From Macrocybe gigantea (lineage: Eukaryota > Basidiomycota > Agaricomycetes > Agaricales > Callistosporiaceae): 64,000 bases of DNA. The stretch is taken from the NCBI GenBank assembly GCA_011319805.1, contig SJRY01000038.1, forward strand, positions 186,001 to 250,000, in the 5' to 3' direction. A program made the position numbers and the translations under genes. The notes under the pieces are model-generated. The model was given only the letters and a program-made list of their open reading frames with translations. It was not told where the DNA came from and did no database searches. Position 1 is the first letter of the stretch; each line of letters opens with the position of its first letter. Positions 34,612-47,716 of this stretch are shown here, in pieces.

Positions 34612-34833
34612 TTCAATTCGTTCCTTATTGTATCTAATTCTCCAAGTCGCCGTCTATTGTATACGTTAACTAAACCATCGCGTATCTTGTGTAAGAGACT
34701 CACTGCTAATATTATAACCTAATCTGAGGGAAGTGGGGTTCAGAAGACTCGACTTGTAATAAGGAATTCGTTGCTACGTATACCATAATGCGTAGGATAT
34801 TGTGGCAGGTGAAGATGTCTCTGCGCCTTGCTA

Positions 34834-35610
34834 TCAATTCGAATTCGGCTTTCGAACATTCGTGGATGACTCCGAGATGGACGCGTTCATTCCTGGCGGC
34901 GCGCTTTCACGAAAGGCGGCCTTCTTTTTGGCCTTTTTAGCTTGTTCTTCTGCAAGCATCGTTGCGAAATCCGTCCTGACTTTGAGCGCACGAGCCCTCC
35001 TCCGTCGTTTATTGAGATGCGACCAGTCATGTGCGACCCCTACTTCAGTTCCAAGAATTGGCAGTTCCTGCTTCGGCTTGCGTGGACTCGGTAGGGTGCT
35101 CCGGTCCACGGTTTGCCACGCCCAGACGGTCACAGGCGTTGGGGCTGAGGAACTCGTAGGAGCCTCCTTGCTTTTGCGTTTTCCCGTGGGGTTACTATGT
35201 GGTGCCCCAGCTTGTAGCACACGAGTAGTGCGCCCCATCTTTAGTTCTTGGTTTCCTTCCAGAATAGGCAGAATTATCTTCTTCAGGAACCTGCAAAGCA
35301 TTGTAACGCACGGAGAGCTAGTCTAGAGAATTGTCACGCACTTCACCGACCGAATGGGATGTTCTGGAAAAGGAGGAACAGGGTACGGAATCTGCTGAGC
35401 GTCTTTTGTAAGATAAGGTAGCGACGGGGTCGTCCTTAGCGTAGGGAGAACGCGGCGTCGGAAGGCTTCCGATGGTGCCTCCTTCGTAGCCAGGCTGAAA
35501 ATTTCGGCAGTAGTGAAGCCGGTAGAGCTGGGGTTATCCGCAACTACTTTGCGTACTATCCGAATGCCCTCGTTGATGAGTCCAGAAGGAAATTTGGCGA
35601 CAATGTTCAT
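34834..35610 (-). CDS. unknown protein, basic C-terminus
   Basis: Two exons joined at 35335/35286 (donor GTGCGT, acceptor ttgcag) give about 240 residues: MNIVAKFPSGLINEGIRIV at the start, a central FLKKIILPILEGNQEL, and a basic tail with RRRRARALKVRTDF and KKAKKKA. I do not recognise the family. The N-terminal amphipathic stretch and basic tail would suit a mitochondrial or nucleic-acid-binding protein, but that is speculation. The reading frame is clean across the intron, which supports a real gene. Confidence 0.55.
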
Positions 35611-35708
35611 GGTGGGCTTGTCACTGCCAAACGCAACTGAACAGCGAAAACGAGCACAGCGCTTGTTTGGCTACAGCACCTGAACCAAATACTTAGCTGA
35701 TTGTCATC

Positions 35709-38273
35709 GTGACTCTGGTCACAAATTCGTCACGCACTACCACCACCGCTTTGAACCTCGACCACAGCCGGCCCATCATGGGTCCCCCTAGATGCTCATC
35801 AGCGAGCGATGCTCCGTCCACGTCAGAACAGTCGCAAGATGACGATTTACAACGCAAACGACCCTCTCAATCACAGAGAGCTCGCCCTCAGACATCTTTA
35901 CTTCCAGCCCAACACCCAAACCTCAGCATGTCCCCAGCATCAAGATACAACCATAATCTCAAAGTCTTACGAAGGCGGGATCCTTCAATAGTATCTATCT
36001 TTGACCAGTTTAGCCATGCCTGTCTCTACCATCATAATGGAAAAAAATGGGAAAAACAAGGTTTTGAGGGCACCATGTTCTTGTACGAGAGGTGTGTCGT
36101 TTTTACCTCTTCCAGTCGAGTCTATTGATGCCGCTTATTAAGGGACTCTTATCCACCGTACGGATTCTACATACTCAATCGCATGGGCATGGAAGATCAT
36201 ATTCATCGTTTATTTCCGGAAGACGACATCGGCGTTCATGGAGCTTACCTCATGTTACGATCTTATCCCGAATTTACGAATCGCCGAATTGCTAGAGTGA
36301 AGGCTTCATATCCTCAGGAAGCATCGAATAAGTTTTCAGACGTATGGGCCCTGCCGCGCATTGATCATCTTGACAAGAAGGCCAAGGGTGATTCCCAAAC
36401 CATGGGACTTTGGGTCTATGACAAAGATGGTCGGGAACCTATGAAGGATGTCATTCTACGGTAATTGGAGCTCTATCTTTCTATCGAGACGATGCTCATC
36501 AGCAATCTAGGCTTCACTCCTATATCAAGAAGAATATACCCTATCCCAAAGAATTTCAATATGGTCCGGATCGCCCTCCTCCCCATAGACATAGGCCAAT
36601 GGCGGCTTCTGTGACGCAAGGTAAGCAATTATCCTCACTCCTCTGTTTTTTGCGGGACTAAATTGTCAACACAGCCGCGGGCGGTATGTCGCATCACACT
36701 CCATCCTCCCCACCCGCTACGAATGTCGAGAGCCACTTCGCTGCAGTCGAACTCTCCGAGATCGACAAGCTCTTCGCTAAATTGGCCCCTGCCGCTACTG
36801 CACAAGCACCCGCACCAGTTTCTCCGACCCATCCTCAGAGTCCAACGTCCAGGATGTCTGTGGAATCCCTTTTTGCTGCGCTTGGTGGTCAAGACATGGT
36901 GAAGCCAATGGACGAAAAGTTGTCCCCAACCACAGCTCCTTTAGCCGGTTCAACTCCTCGCGCTCAAGCCTTGCTCGATACTATCTTCGCATCTGCTAGG
37001 AATAACAGTCACCTGGGTGCAACAAGCAGTCTGGATGCCAGCGCGCATACCATGCCAGCGAGCAGAGAGCCTGTCATCATCCATTCTCCGACCCCGACCA
37101 TGAATCCTTTGCCACATATTCTCTCTCAAGATGTCCTTTCCTCTCTTTTGGGCTTGCCCCCATCCCGAACGGGGTCTGCTGCTTCAAGTGCCTATAGCAT
37201 CAGCGGGCGTTCACATCCCAGTTCTAGGGAAGGTGACAACGAAGATGAGAGCGATACATCCGGTATTCGGGGATTTGAGAGTTCGGATGCTCTTTCAGAA
37301 TCCAGCACTGTCTTAAACATGAAAGCGGAGACTCGACATCCCAACATCATGCTAAATGGTTCCTACGGCGTCCTGGCACAACCTCCTAACCACTCCGGTG
37401 TCCATGGAGATGTCACACCACGAGCTCCAATGAATGGATTTATCACGCCTCCGTTCGTACGGGCTCGTGCTCAAAGTGCATCTCATGTGAATGGATCCTC
37501 CATGGCCTCTTCATCTCGTCCCATTAATGGCAATATGCGGCCCCTTGTCCCATTCGAATCAGATTCAGAATTATGGCCTTATCTCCCGCTCCTGTTATGG
37601 GTTCTGCGAAGAAACGAATGGATTTTGAAGGGGAAGAAATCATTGAGCTCGATTTCAATGACACTAGTGCTCTCAGTGATCCAGATGCCTTTATGAAAGC
37701 CCCGCGGAAAAAAGTGGGGAACGCTAAGAGCCTCCGCGAGGGACCGTCTCCTTGGTCGTGCAGGATAAGTCCAAGGGCCGAAAGAAGACAAAGAAGGAGA
37801 AAACTGCAGAACAGGCCAGAATTCGTCAGGAGATCGAAGGCGGCTGGGATGTACCAGAATCATCATCTCACAATCAAGATGAGAAAACTTACCGATCGGC
37901 CGAACTGTCGCTAGGATCCCCTTCACCTCCCCAACTTCCGATTCCTGACCGACCAATGAACGGCCGGCATACCCATTCACAACCTGTTGCGCCTCAACAA
38001 ATCGATCATTCTGACAAAGGCAGCCAGATCTCCCATATATCCAACGGGCGCGTATCTGTGGAGACGATTAAGGAGAGCGTCATCGCTGGTTCCAAGGATC
38101 GCTTGTCCCATCCAGGATCTCTCGACAAAGACAAATTCGTAAAGGAGCTCTTGACCTTAATCCATGTGTGTACCGATTGTGCAATACCTTAGATCAGGAG
38201 CTAACTCATCCATCAGACCGACGGTGCCTTTGTCGACTCTCTTTACCGTGGTTATGTCAACAGACAGAGATGA
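35709..38273 (+). CDS. dcp1: mRNA-decapping subunit Dcp1
   Basis: This activator of the Dcp2 decapping enzyme acts in cytoplasmic 5'-3' mRNA decay. The EVH1-like domain is clear: NLKVLRRRDPSIVSIFDQFSHACLYH, W-x-K-x-G-FEGTMFLYER, YGFYILNRMG, and EDHIHRLFPEDD...LRSYPEF. A long Ser/Pro-rich linker (36690-37560) follows, then a basic block and a C-terminal helix FVKELLTLIH|TDGAFVDSLYRGYVNRQR matching the Dcp1 trimerisation motif, spliced at 38165. Start may be 35709 or the in-frame Met at 35778. Two one-base losses (cc at 37577-37578; ggg at 37740-37742) break the frame in the linker. Both are restored by one extra base in the run, in line with the other genes here. Confidence 0.83.
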
Positions 38274-38732
38274 TCTTGCTCTGGTCGCCTTATCTCTTTC
38301 CATCCCCTCTTGGCTTCAGTTCGTCTGGCTAGCCTTCTTGTACCTTCAAGACGACAACGCTCTCCTCATTACTCTTGTCTTAACAAATTCTCGACTCCAT
38401 GATGCTGTCTTCTCGCGCCTATTATCTCCGCTTATCTACCTCTGCACGACACTTTCGTGATGCACTGTATCGCTAAACTTCCTATAGTACGTTCAGCCCC
38501 TTCTCGCTCTATCATGTTGGTACCAAAATTTGTTAGTGTATACGAGGCATGGATCTTGTAATATCACATATAGTCCATCGCATCGAGCTGCCTCACTTAT
38601 GTCATGGAAAAGACGCGACTCTAGCTCTCACAAAGCGAACGATGATAAAAACATCCGTCGCTTACTATTGTCCAAACGAAATACATAGCGAAATATATCA
38701 TGAGTAAATAATGCGGTCGACGTGTCAGGACA
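38274..38732. other. convergent 3' intergenic region
   Basis: Between the 3' ends of Dcp1 and the NADAR gene. I see nothing coding. Confidence 0.5.
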
Positions 38733-39430
38733 TCATGTGAACTTGATACGAAGTAATGTTCTTAAGCGTTCGAGAGCCTTGCCTAGTTCATTACGCCCTT
38801 TTCCGTCGGCGCCAATGCCCCAGAACGAGTCTTTGTCCGAGTCCTAGAATATAGGAATTAATTATAGACACTGAGGCAAGAAAATAACGACGTGCCTCGA
38901 CCAGCTCCGCATCTCCAGTCGCTAGAAGCTCATCTCTAAGCTCAGGATGCTGCGTGAATTTATAGTAGAGCGCGATGTCCATCTAAAGCATGAAAGGCGA
39001 TGAGCAGGTCTAAAGCAACGTTGAAGATGCATGTATTGACCTTTTGAATGTTGACTCGGAACCAGTTCGGGCGAACTTCATTCTGAAAGCGTCGTGCCTC
39101 GGAAAAGGCAACACTCGGTCTATCGGAACATATTCTGATATGTTCTGCTAAATGAGGACGGTGGTCTTCAAACTATGACGATCGTAAATTCGTCGTTAAC
39201 GGACGACAGAATTCGGCAAATGAGGGGCGGACCTTGAAAGATTGGAATAAGTGCTCGCTGGTAGGGTACACCTTGCCATTGTACACAACAGGATGGGCGG
39301 AGAAGTTTGTGAAGCCATAATGGGGGTCGTGCTTGTGATAAAATAATATGCGAGGGCGGTTTGGTTGCGGAGTAACAGGGCTTGATACGGCGCTATTCAC
39401 TTGACGTGGGTCTGTAACCGTGAGGTGCAT
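38733..39430 (-). CDS. NADAR domain protein (YbiA-like)
   Basis: There are four exons, with ATG at 39430 and TGA at 38733. The NADAR fold blocks are complete: FTNFSAHPVVYNGKVYPTSEHLFQSFKF, the middle EARRFQNEVRPNWF, KMDIALYYKFTQHPELRDELLATGDAELVE, and the ending WGIGADGKGRNELGKALERLR. Members of this family hydrolyse N-glycosidic bonds, for example removing unstable riboflavin-pathway intermediates (bacterial YbiA) or ADP-ribose from DNA. The last intron uses a GC donor (GAG|GCACGT, acceptor attctag), since no GT donor restores the frame. The length is normal for a stand-alone NADAR protein. Confidence 0.87.
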
Positions 39431-41175
39431 ATCATCGGTTTGAAGTGAATTGTGACGCGGGCGAGTTGCACTTCTAATGTCGAGGCCCGTTCAACCATCA
39501 AAGCCTGAAGATGAGAAATACAATGCGCTCACTTTGCATGATCCTTGGAACAGTACAACCCCACCGCTTTGTTTGTCGCAGATGGGCAGCCAGGCAATGC
39601 GCAAATGTTTGGGTTATTGATGGTATATTTTCGTGCACAGATCCTGCTGCAATGGGTATATTGAATGCCAGATTCTACGGCTCTCGGGTATTTTCCGCAT
39701 CCCTAACGAGACGATTAAAGGCTGTTTTGGCGGTGAAACGAGGTGGACATACTTGACACAAGTCAGTTTGGATACTAACAGGATTGCTGGCTCCCGCGTT
39801 GGTATTCGAGTGAAAACGCTGTGCGCACGTTTTGCTGCAGAACGGATGCTTATATCCGGATGTCGCATCGACGAACTTTGGTCTTATGCCGCATTCCTGC
39901 CAAAACGCAGCATACTCATCAGAGATACGATTGAGACATGATTATTACGCACTTGACAGAGATCCTGGAATGGGATTTGTTGATTTGCTGATTGAGTGTT
40001 CAACTTGGCTGTGTGTCCGGAGATTTTATGGGCATCTGCCTTTTGCGCACATGTTTTATGCAGTATGGATGAGTTCGACCGCCGTCTATGAATTTCGGAT
40101 ATTTGCCGCATTGCTAAAGCAGGTAATCAAATTAGATGCCACATTCACCTCATATCTCTAATATCATTCACCTCGCAGATCGTTGAAGAGGGCGTCTTTG
40201 GTTGCGCGATATACCGAACGAGCATCTGGATGACGGACGACTTGTTTAGACCAAGCATTTATGCGACTCAGACGACACTGCCTCCGCCAGCATGCGCACT
40301 GAGCACCCAATACAGACAGTGAAACGCACTTACAAGGAAAGGAATTTGATAACAAAGGTTGAAAGAAAAGCTTGAGAATTATCCATGAGGAATACACGCA
40401 GCTTGCAGAACGCCTCACACGCGCATTGGAAAAGCAGTGCGAGTCACGTTACTATCGTTTGTGATATTGTCGTTTATTTGGCCTCTCTTGTCGTGTCATT
40501 GAAGGCGAAGCACTTCAAGGCGAACTACCAGCGATGCGTTCAAAATTGAATACTTGCCCTCATATTTCACTGGCATTGTCTCTCAAAATCCCCAGCTACT
40601 TCTGGCTATATTTAATCTCCCTCGGCGAACGGTTTGTGGCTTCGGGCTAATTCTTCTCATTTGGCACTCGGCGTAATTCAGGCCTACATACATTGAAAAT
40701 AGAAAAACCTTTTGATCTCACCCAGTGTCCGACACATTCCGCGCAGGCTTCGCGGAGAATCATCGTCGACTTTTCTCGGCCATTGTTTTTGCATATCGCT
40801 GACGTTTTCAATGGACGATTTTACCTCACTGTGCCGGCCAATGGGGTTAAGGTGCTCAATACAAGAATCAGCATTATACAGAGCTGATTCTCACGTCGGG
40901 GAGCGTTTTGCGAAGACGAGTTTGCCCCGATTTTGACACGAAGATCATCCGCGTTGGTGTACCCCCGAGAGAAGTCTACGCTTTGCATGGCCTGCTTTGC
41001 CTGCTGGTTCAATTCTTATTTCTGTTGGAGGTCAATCCTTTGAATCCTAGACATCAGAACATATGTCATACCGGCAAGTCATCGGGACTTGGGTTCGTCT
41101 ACTGCGATGCTTTAGATGACTATAAAATCCATTGGGCTCAGGCTCATGACGGTCAGATCACCAACTTTCAAAGCA
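39431..41175. other. intergenic region with degenerate repeats
   Basis: About 1.7 kb without a supportable gene. Three imperfect copies of a roughly 75-bp pattern (g-cac...ctgca...gg...tatttgccgcat) are at about 39635, 39825 and 40047, spaced 190-220 bp. Short open stretches through them have no known motif. The right part should hold the GH5 promoter. Confidence 0.35.
41121..41127 (+). promoter_or_regulatory. TATA box of the GH5 gene
   Basis: tataaaa is 49-55 bp upstream of the ATG at 41176. It is only about 20 bp from an earlier in-frame ATG at 41146, which would then lie before the expected transcription start; this favours 41176. Confidence 0.65.
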
Positions 41176-42848
41176 ATGGCAGTTGTCGCGTTCGTCGCAA
41201 TTTGTCTCCTCGGCCTTGCCACTACGGCAGCAGTAGGCCAGCCTACGACACCCACGCAGTGTAATTTATAACGGAAAGTTATGACTCAACTCGGCTGAAA
41301 TTTTGACAGGTGCTTCAAACCAACCTCCCAAATGGGCGGGTCAGCTGCGATACACGGGCGTGAATATCGCTGGCTTTGATTTTGGCTGTCCCATTGATGG
41401 CGTGTGTAATTTCGTTCGGCTTCTTCAAATCACGGTTTTAATCATTTTCGTTGCAGAGCTGTACAGCGGCTGGTGCTTGGCCACCTCTTAGTCAATATTG
41501 GGGTCAGCTCTGCCAGCGCAACGGTATTGCTGAACATGGAGTACTAATGAAGTGCTAGGGGCCGATGGCGCTGGTCAGATGAAGCACTTCACACATGACG
41601 ACGGTTTCAACGCTTTCCGTTTGCCTGTCGGATGGCAATTTTTGACGAACGACATCCTTGGCGGAACGCTCAACGCTACAAACTTCGCCAAGTATGACGA
41701 TCTCGTTCAGGTTGGTTTCCATTTTCGGGACGCCAAGTCACACCATTTCCTCACTCGCCGAACAGGCTTGCTTGTCTACTGCCGCCTTGTGCGTCATAGA
41801 TATTCATAACTACGCGCGCTGGAACGGCGAGGTAATGCATGTCGGTATACCCAATTTTAGGAGACTGACACGGTTGAACAGATCATCGGACAAGGAGGAC
41901 CTACCAACGCACAGTTCGCCGCCCTCTGGAGCTCCCTTGCATCAAAATACAAGACCAACCCCAGAGTTGCGTTTGGAATGTGAGTATCGCTGTCGCCAAC
42001 TTATCAAACCGGCTTAAGCTGAAGACTATCAGAATGAATGAGCCCCACGATGTCCCTGATATAGACGTCTGGGCTGCTACTGTGCAGACCGTTGTCACGG
42101 CCATTCGACGTGCCGGGTGAGCGTGGTCCATCATGCCTCTCTTCTCGTTCTGACCAGGTCAGAGCTATCTGGAACACTATTCTCTTGCCAGGAAACAACT
42201 GGGCATCTGCAGCAGACTTTATCTCGAGTGGTTCGGCAGATGCACTCGATAAGGTCACTAATCCTGACGGCAGCAAGATTAACCTCGTCTTTGACGTCCA
42301 CAAATACCTCGACAGCGACAATTCTGGCACGCATGCCGAGTGTGTCACCAACAACATCGATAGCGCTTGGGCGCCCTTGGCTCAATGGTTGAGATGCCAT
42401 GGTCGTCAAGCTTTCAACACTGAAACCGGTGGAGGCAATACGGACTCCTGCGTCACATACTTGTGCCAACAAATCGCCTTTCAGGCCAGGAATTCTGATG
42501 GTCAGTGACTTCTTTTTTTGTACAAAATGCACTGGATCATTCTGTATTGATGCTATTTTTAAGTATTCATCGGTTACATCGGATGGGCAGCAGGGAACTT
42601 TGACACAAGTGGGTGAATGATCGATGTTGTTTGAGCTATCTTGCTGACAAAGTAACCGTCGCTCCTTGCTAGATTATGTTCTCAGTGAGTCAACGCTTTG
42701 CATAGAATGATGTTTGCTCCATCTGATTAAACCGTCTCCAACTACAGCCGAAACGCCCGTCCTGAATGGCACAACTTGGACTGACAGTTTGCTAGTTCAG
42801 AGATGCTTGGCGCCCAAGTCCGGTTCTCAACTTGGACCTATCTCGTAA
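41176..42848 (+). CDS. secreted GH5 endo-beta-1,4-glucanase
   Basis: A cellulase-type enzyme. The signal peptide is MAVVAFVAICLLGLATTAAVGQ. Then come LRYTGVNIAGFDFGCPIDG|SCTA, FTHDDGFNAFRLPVGWQFL, VIDIHNYARWNG, IGQGGPTNAQFAALWSSLASKY, the acid/base Glu in FGIMNEPHDVP, LPGNNWASAADF, DVHKYLDSDNSGTH, the nucleophile Glu in FNTETGGGNTDSC, YIGWAAGNF and TETPVLNGTTWTDSLL. This is the pattern of fungal GH5 subfamily 5 (EGII). There is no cellulose-binding module. All GT-AG introns close the frame (for example gtcag|AGCTATC at 42164), so this gene is intact. It lies among other plant-polymer-degrading genes but they are not co-oriented. Confidence 0.9.
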
Positions 42849-43094
42849 AAAGAGTGATGTCTCCGGGAAAAAATTGGGGAATCCCGCAGCCTTTGGGACG
42901 AGTCTGACCATACGATGTAAAGTAAATAGACAATGCCTGATGAGCATATTGAACTCCACTTTCTAAGCTCAAGCCCTCAAAATGACGTGAACTATTTGAT
43001 GATGCATTAGTTACAATAAAATGCGTAAGTATCGGTATACAAATTAGCACTACAGCAAGCCAAGTATGAATGGTTCGCCCTCCCAACATTGATT
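42849..43094. other. convergent 3' gap
   Basis: A short region between converging GH5 and FunK1 genes; nothing seen. Confidence 0.5.
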
Positions 43095-45946
43095 CTAGTC
43101 TAGACAAAGATCGCCCAGAGGATTGCCGTCCGACCGACGGAGACGCTTAGGAGCAGGCTGAGGGTCGACCGCCGAAGCAAAATTCTCCTTCTCTTCTTCC
43201 GTTTCGCAATCGTCCCCGGGCTTGGAATCTTCGATGTTGACCTCATTGCTAACTTCCAAATCCGATTCTGAGCGTTTCCTTTTCTTCAACAGAACCGTCT
43301 CTCCATTTTCCGCAGGAGGCGCTGCCAGGGACTCGCTTTCGGCTCCATCCTCAGCCGCTACCTCCACCGGATCGTGGACTAGCCGTGGCGATTTGTGTTC
43401 GTCTCCAGCATGTGCTTGCGCTTGGTCCTTGTCACGTTGATCCTGAGGAGTTGCTTCGACGGAATCACCTTCAGGTTGACCGACCCCTTGGTTCAAGCTC
43501 TCTTCAGGTGCTGGCTGGTTTGGTGGGTCCTCGTCTGCCGTTTTCCCTTGATCTTTACGTGGTTTGATGAGTGTGCTCGCATCGTCTTCGGGCCAACCAG
43601 GCTGCTGCAGAGCATTGTTCAATGCATTTAGGACGTCATTCTCGTGCACCCGTGACGCCCCGGAAGCGAGACGCCTAGGTAGGTGACAGTGAAACATGGA
43701 TGTGAACGATTTGAGAAGCGCAGTCAAAGGAGGATTGTCTAGCACAACGATCTCGCCCGGCTCTTCCAAAAATCGTACTTTGGCGTTCAAACTGGCCGCA
43801 GCGTCCTCCATGTTGAAGAGTTCCTTGAACAAATCGGACAAATCATCTCCTTTTGTGTGAGTCCAAGACGTGTAGGAGATGACGCAATAGAGGAGCAACC
43901 AAAACACCGACTCGAGGTCGCTACAGTACTCTGCAAACGGGTCGGCCAAATGGTCCCTAGCCAATACAATCATAGCCATAAACGGCATAGTGCCCTAGAC
44001 AGCGAAACGACAACGATCGGTAGTAGTCCAGACGAGAAAAAAAAAAAACTGACCCTACGGCCACTCGCCACAAAATTGTAGACTTCCGCTGGGAAGCTAG
44101 AGGGATCTAGAGAGGTGACTATGGGACAGCTCGCATCCAAGTCGATAAGGAACCCTCCGACGACCCCTGGGATATCGTACAGAAGGGCGTTGCAGATGCT
44201 GACATCGCGATGCACGACTCCACATATCTTCGCATATCTGAGCCCTAACGTGGAAGAAAGCTCAAAACAGAATGGAAACGGCCAGCCGGAGGAGAAACGC
44301 ACCAACGGCCACATCCGAACAGCCGTCACCAATTCTTTGGTATTCTTGAACTGCCCGAAAGGCCTGCCGACATCTCCTAGCACAGTCCTGACCCGGACAA
44401 GGTCAGAGTCCTGCCATCCATTACGACGAAACATGGCGAGAAATCCGATTTCCTCAGACGCGTCGTCGCAGCTGAAGTCGTAGCTACCCAGGCAATTGAC
44501 GAATCCAGTCTGAGTCGAGTCATTGCGTCGGTCAAGGTCCAAGTTGAGCTCGAGTCTTAGCTGTTCACGTATTTCGGGATGTGCCGCATGGCGGAGGATG
44601 CGCTCGTGGAAATACGCCTCGTTCCATTCACCATCCTTGCACCAGCCGTCTTTGATGACACAAATACGATCGCAATGCAGGTCGTGATCATGTGGCATTA
44701 GAGCCATGAAGACGCGGGGGCACCTCCCGAAAAGAGTTGAGGACGGCTCCATTTCCTGGAATGTGAGAAATTCCTTAGCCTCTTGGGGAACAGGCGCTGT
44801 GACCGCATTGGGGATTCAGCTCCAACTATTCAAAGTTAGAAGGATACAAAAAATGGATTCACCATGTTTGGGTGAACCGTCTTCGGGCTTGGGGCCTTTT
44901 AAAAAGCCGACGATGGAAATGTTAACGAGCTAGTCAACAATGCATCCAAGAAGGAAACGGACCTTGTCGTGGTTTGCCATCGTCAACATGGATGTAGGTG
45001 GTTATCATCAGAGCGTTTCTTCTAATTCCATCCTTCTGAGCCTCCAAATCCTTGCGAAGTCTCACCAGGCGATCGAAAAGTTGCTCGAATTCGTGGTCCG
45101 AAGGCCTCCTCACGGTCGGATCGCCACCCATCAACATGTGAGGACGGGGATTAGGACATATCGGGTGCACAAGTCGCCACAGGAAATCGCATACAAGCTG
45201 CGGCGACTGGACGTAATCGAAAGATTGGGAAATCAAGATCGTAGTACGGCTGAACCGGTAGATCCTCATCTTGGTTCCGTAGACGCCCACGACAAAGACG
45301 AAGCACGCCATGTGTTCGTGGAGCAGGTTGCGTGCGTGTTTGGCCATGCGCACGCGTTCGAGCATACCGGGGACGGCTTCGCTGTATTTGCGAGTATCGT
45401 CGTCCTTGAGCACAGGGTCGTCCTCCTCGCGGAGCTTTAATTGCCATGTAAAGGCAACGTCCCTCCATAACCAAACGTCTGGGGATTTGAGCCCAGGGAA
45501 CGTGGTACTTATGTTGGCATCGATGTTGCTGAAGTAGCTGACAGAAGGAAAGTAATAGCCGCGCGTGTTGCGGAACTCCATCCTATCCTCATCTGGGAAG
45601 GCGCGCATGATATTTTCAAGGCCTTTAATCTGCATGAAATTTGAATGCCGCAGTTAGCAGGGAATTTTCACTGAAAATATCCACTGACAAAGGTGTTGGT
45701 CATCTCGTTGTCTGCTGTTGCTTTGGCTACGTCGTCGAATATGCCGGTGAAGTCCCCAGGAAGGGGAGCAACGCCCTCTCGAAGGGGCACATAGTTATTG
45801 AGGAACTCTTCAGTCGTGATGCGAGAGCATATGTCATGATGGGTGACGAAAACCCTATTCCACTCCAGATCACCCGAAGACAACTCTTGGACCTTGCCAC
45901 GGCGAGGTGCCTCGAAATCGCCCGCATCTACTATCATTGAAGCCAT
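43095..45946 (-). CDS. FunK1 family protein kinase
   Basis: A fungal-specific kinase-like protein expanded in multicellular mushrooms. The N-terminal half (45946-44966) has WNRVFVTHHDICSRIT, PDVWLWRDVAFTWQLK and YRFSRTTILISQSFDY blocks. The kinase lobe follows: glycine-loop-like LFGRCPRVFMA, the Lys in ICVIKDGW, HERILRH, the catalytic loop VVHRDVSICNALLYD, the DFG-equivalent FLIDLDAS, and GTMPFMAMIVL...HLADPFAEYCSDLESVFWLLLYCV. The C-terminal tail (about 43560-43100) is acidic with a bipartite KKRKRSESD and KRLRR signal suggesting the nucleus. Junctions: 45668/45630, 44966/about 44795 (acceptor cacag) and the short intron near 44050. The start is uncertain: an alternative ATG at 46019 opens a different frame (MVTPVFPLANPAF) that is not joined by an obvious intron. 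Substrates are unknown. Confidence 0.82.
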
Positions 45947-47716
45947 GCTCTTACGCTCGGGTCGGTGTTGGAGAACTTTTTAAAAGCTGGGTTGGCGAGG
46001 GGGAAGACAGGAGTAACCATAGCCGTCTTGTGTGCTGGTAGTTATATCCTACGTAGATCAGGGAAGGACAATGGAAAATATTGCTGATCTTTCATGTCAA
46101 CATGGAGGTGAGTCAAAATTGTGACGAACTGTGGGAACGTCAAGTATTGTTTGACGCGTTTGGTTATTGAGTGGCCCAGTGAGGAATCACGAGCACGACA
46201 TGAATGCCATGAACGCCGATGGTCGATTGAAACAACCACATGGCCTCTGTACGCAAAGTGTGCTTCGATAGGTTGGCCTGACGGTAAAGTGTGGCCCAGC
46301 CAGCCACCGCAAGTACTAGGACCTTCCGAAAACTTGAGGATTGACAGGATAAACAATCAATTAATCATGACGCGACATTGTAGTATGACAACACGTGATC
46401 GCTCCTCAATATCTGGTTCCGCCGCATTGCAGATCTTCTACCAGCTCTTGGAACTTGCGAATTTGCCGTCGGACGGTGATTTGGAATGAATCAGGGCTGG
46501 CACCGTTGCCACGAAAAACCTGCCTCATAATAGACACTTCTACCGGTGGACTGCTCAATGCGGGCGGCAAGGGGAAATCCTGCGCAGGACATGATGTTTT
46601 CGTCTTCCCTTATCGAGTTCGATCTGTTTCACTGTTCAAAGCGACAGGCAGGTTCACTGTAAGAAGCGAGGCCGCACTGAGGTCACACGTGTTCTTAGAG
46701 CATGGGGATCAGACTCCTATCAATATTAGGTCTTCAACGACGCATGCGCGCTTTTCAAGACATAAGCATTCACACCCAGAGCTACGTCAATCGTGAGTAA
46801 TGCCCTTCATATCATCGTAGGCCACTCCTCCGACAGAATATGCCGGTGTGTTAAGGGATAGGAACGGAGGCGTATCACAAGCCAGAGCTGCTGAAGGGTC
46901 GGCCCCGATCGTCCGATGCTGAGCATATCGGATTCCGCTGGAGAAAATCGTCATTGAAAGTATTTTATAAGGGATGAACCGTAGTTGAGGGTTGCTGGGC
47001 GTCAGTCCAATCTGTCGGAGAAAGGTTCCTCCAGTGCCATTGTTGCAGCTTGACATTAGAAGAGATGAAAGACCATCGATGCACCCATGACCTTAAGGTG
47101 CAGTCAAGCCCTCGTTAGATACCTCGGCATAGGATCGACGTCAGGTTGCATGGGAATTGTTTCTCAGAGTCACTGACTTGAACACTGACCTCAGACCAGT
47201 TGTACACTCTTTTACCCTGACGGAGGTGTGCGACATAGATCCTACAGGGCCGCTGTTACGCCCCTACCGGACCGCAGTACTGATAACGATCCTTTCGGTG
47301 CGAGGTTCAAGGAATTGAATACCAACCACACAGCGCTGTAAATCTTCTTTACTCTGCTGATTTTATGCCTGTTTAGGCTGATCTCCGTGTTGTTTTTGAC
47401 CAAGCGCATTGACAAATTAGCTATCAAATGGCAGGATCTTTGAGGATTGGCACCCGGATTTTCAGCATGAAATGGCCATCGGAGAGTTGTGTTCGTCCGT
47501 TGGTCGTTGTGGTGTCACTTTTTAAACAAGAAAAAGGGCGAGAGAACGAGGTGAGATGATTGGCTGAGATACAGATCTTGTGCGGCAAGTCTTGCCGTGT
47601 GAACTTTGGGGGACAATTTTGATTTTTTTCAGAGATCTGCCTACCTCGCATCGCCCTCACAGCACCTATAAAGAATACTCGGGCCCTCACTGCCCTCTTT
47701 ACTCTCTCCCTCCATC
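45947..47716. other. divergent intergenic region
   Basis: 1.8 kb between FunK1 and ATP-citrate lyase. A minus-strand open stretch at 46787-47056 and others have no motif. I call no gene. Confidence 0.4.
47667..47673 (+). promoter_or_regulatory. TATA box and pyrimidine-rich start region of ATP-citrate lyase
   Basis: tataaag lies 44-50 bp before the ATG at 47717, followed by a C/T-rich stretch (ctgccctctttactctctcc) as expected for a strongly expressed fungal gene. Confidence 0.65.
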
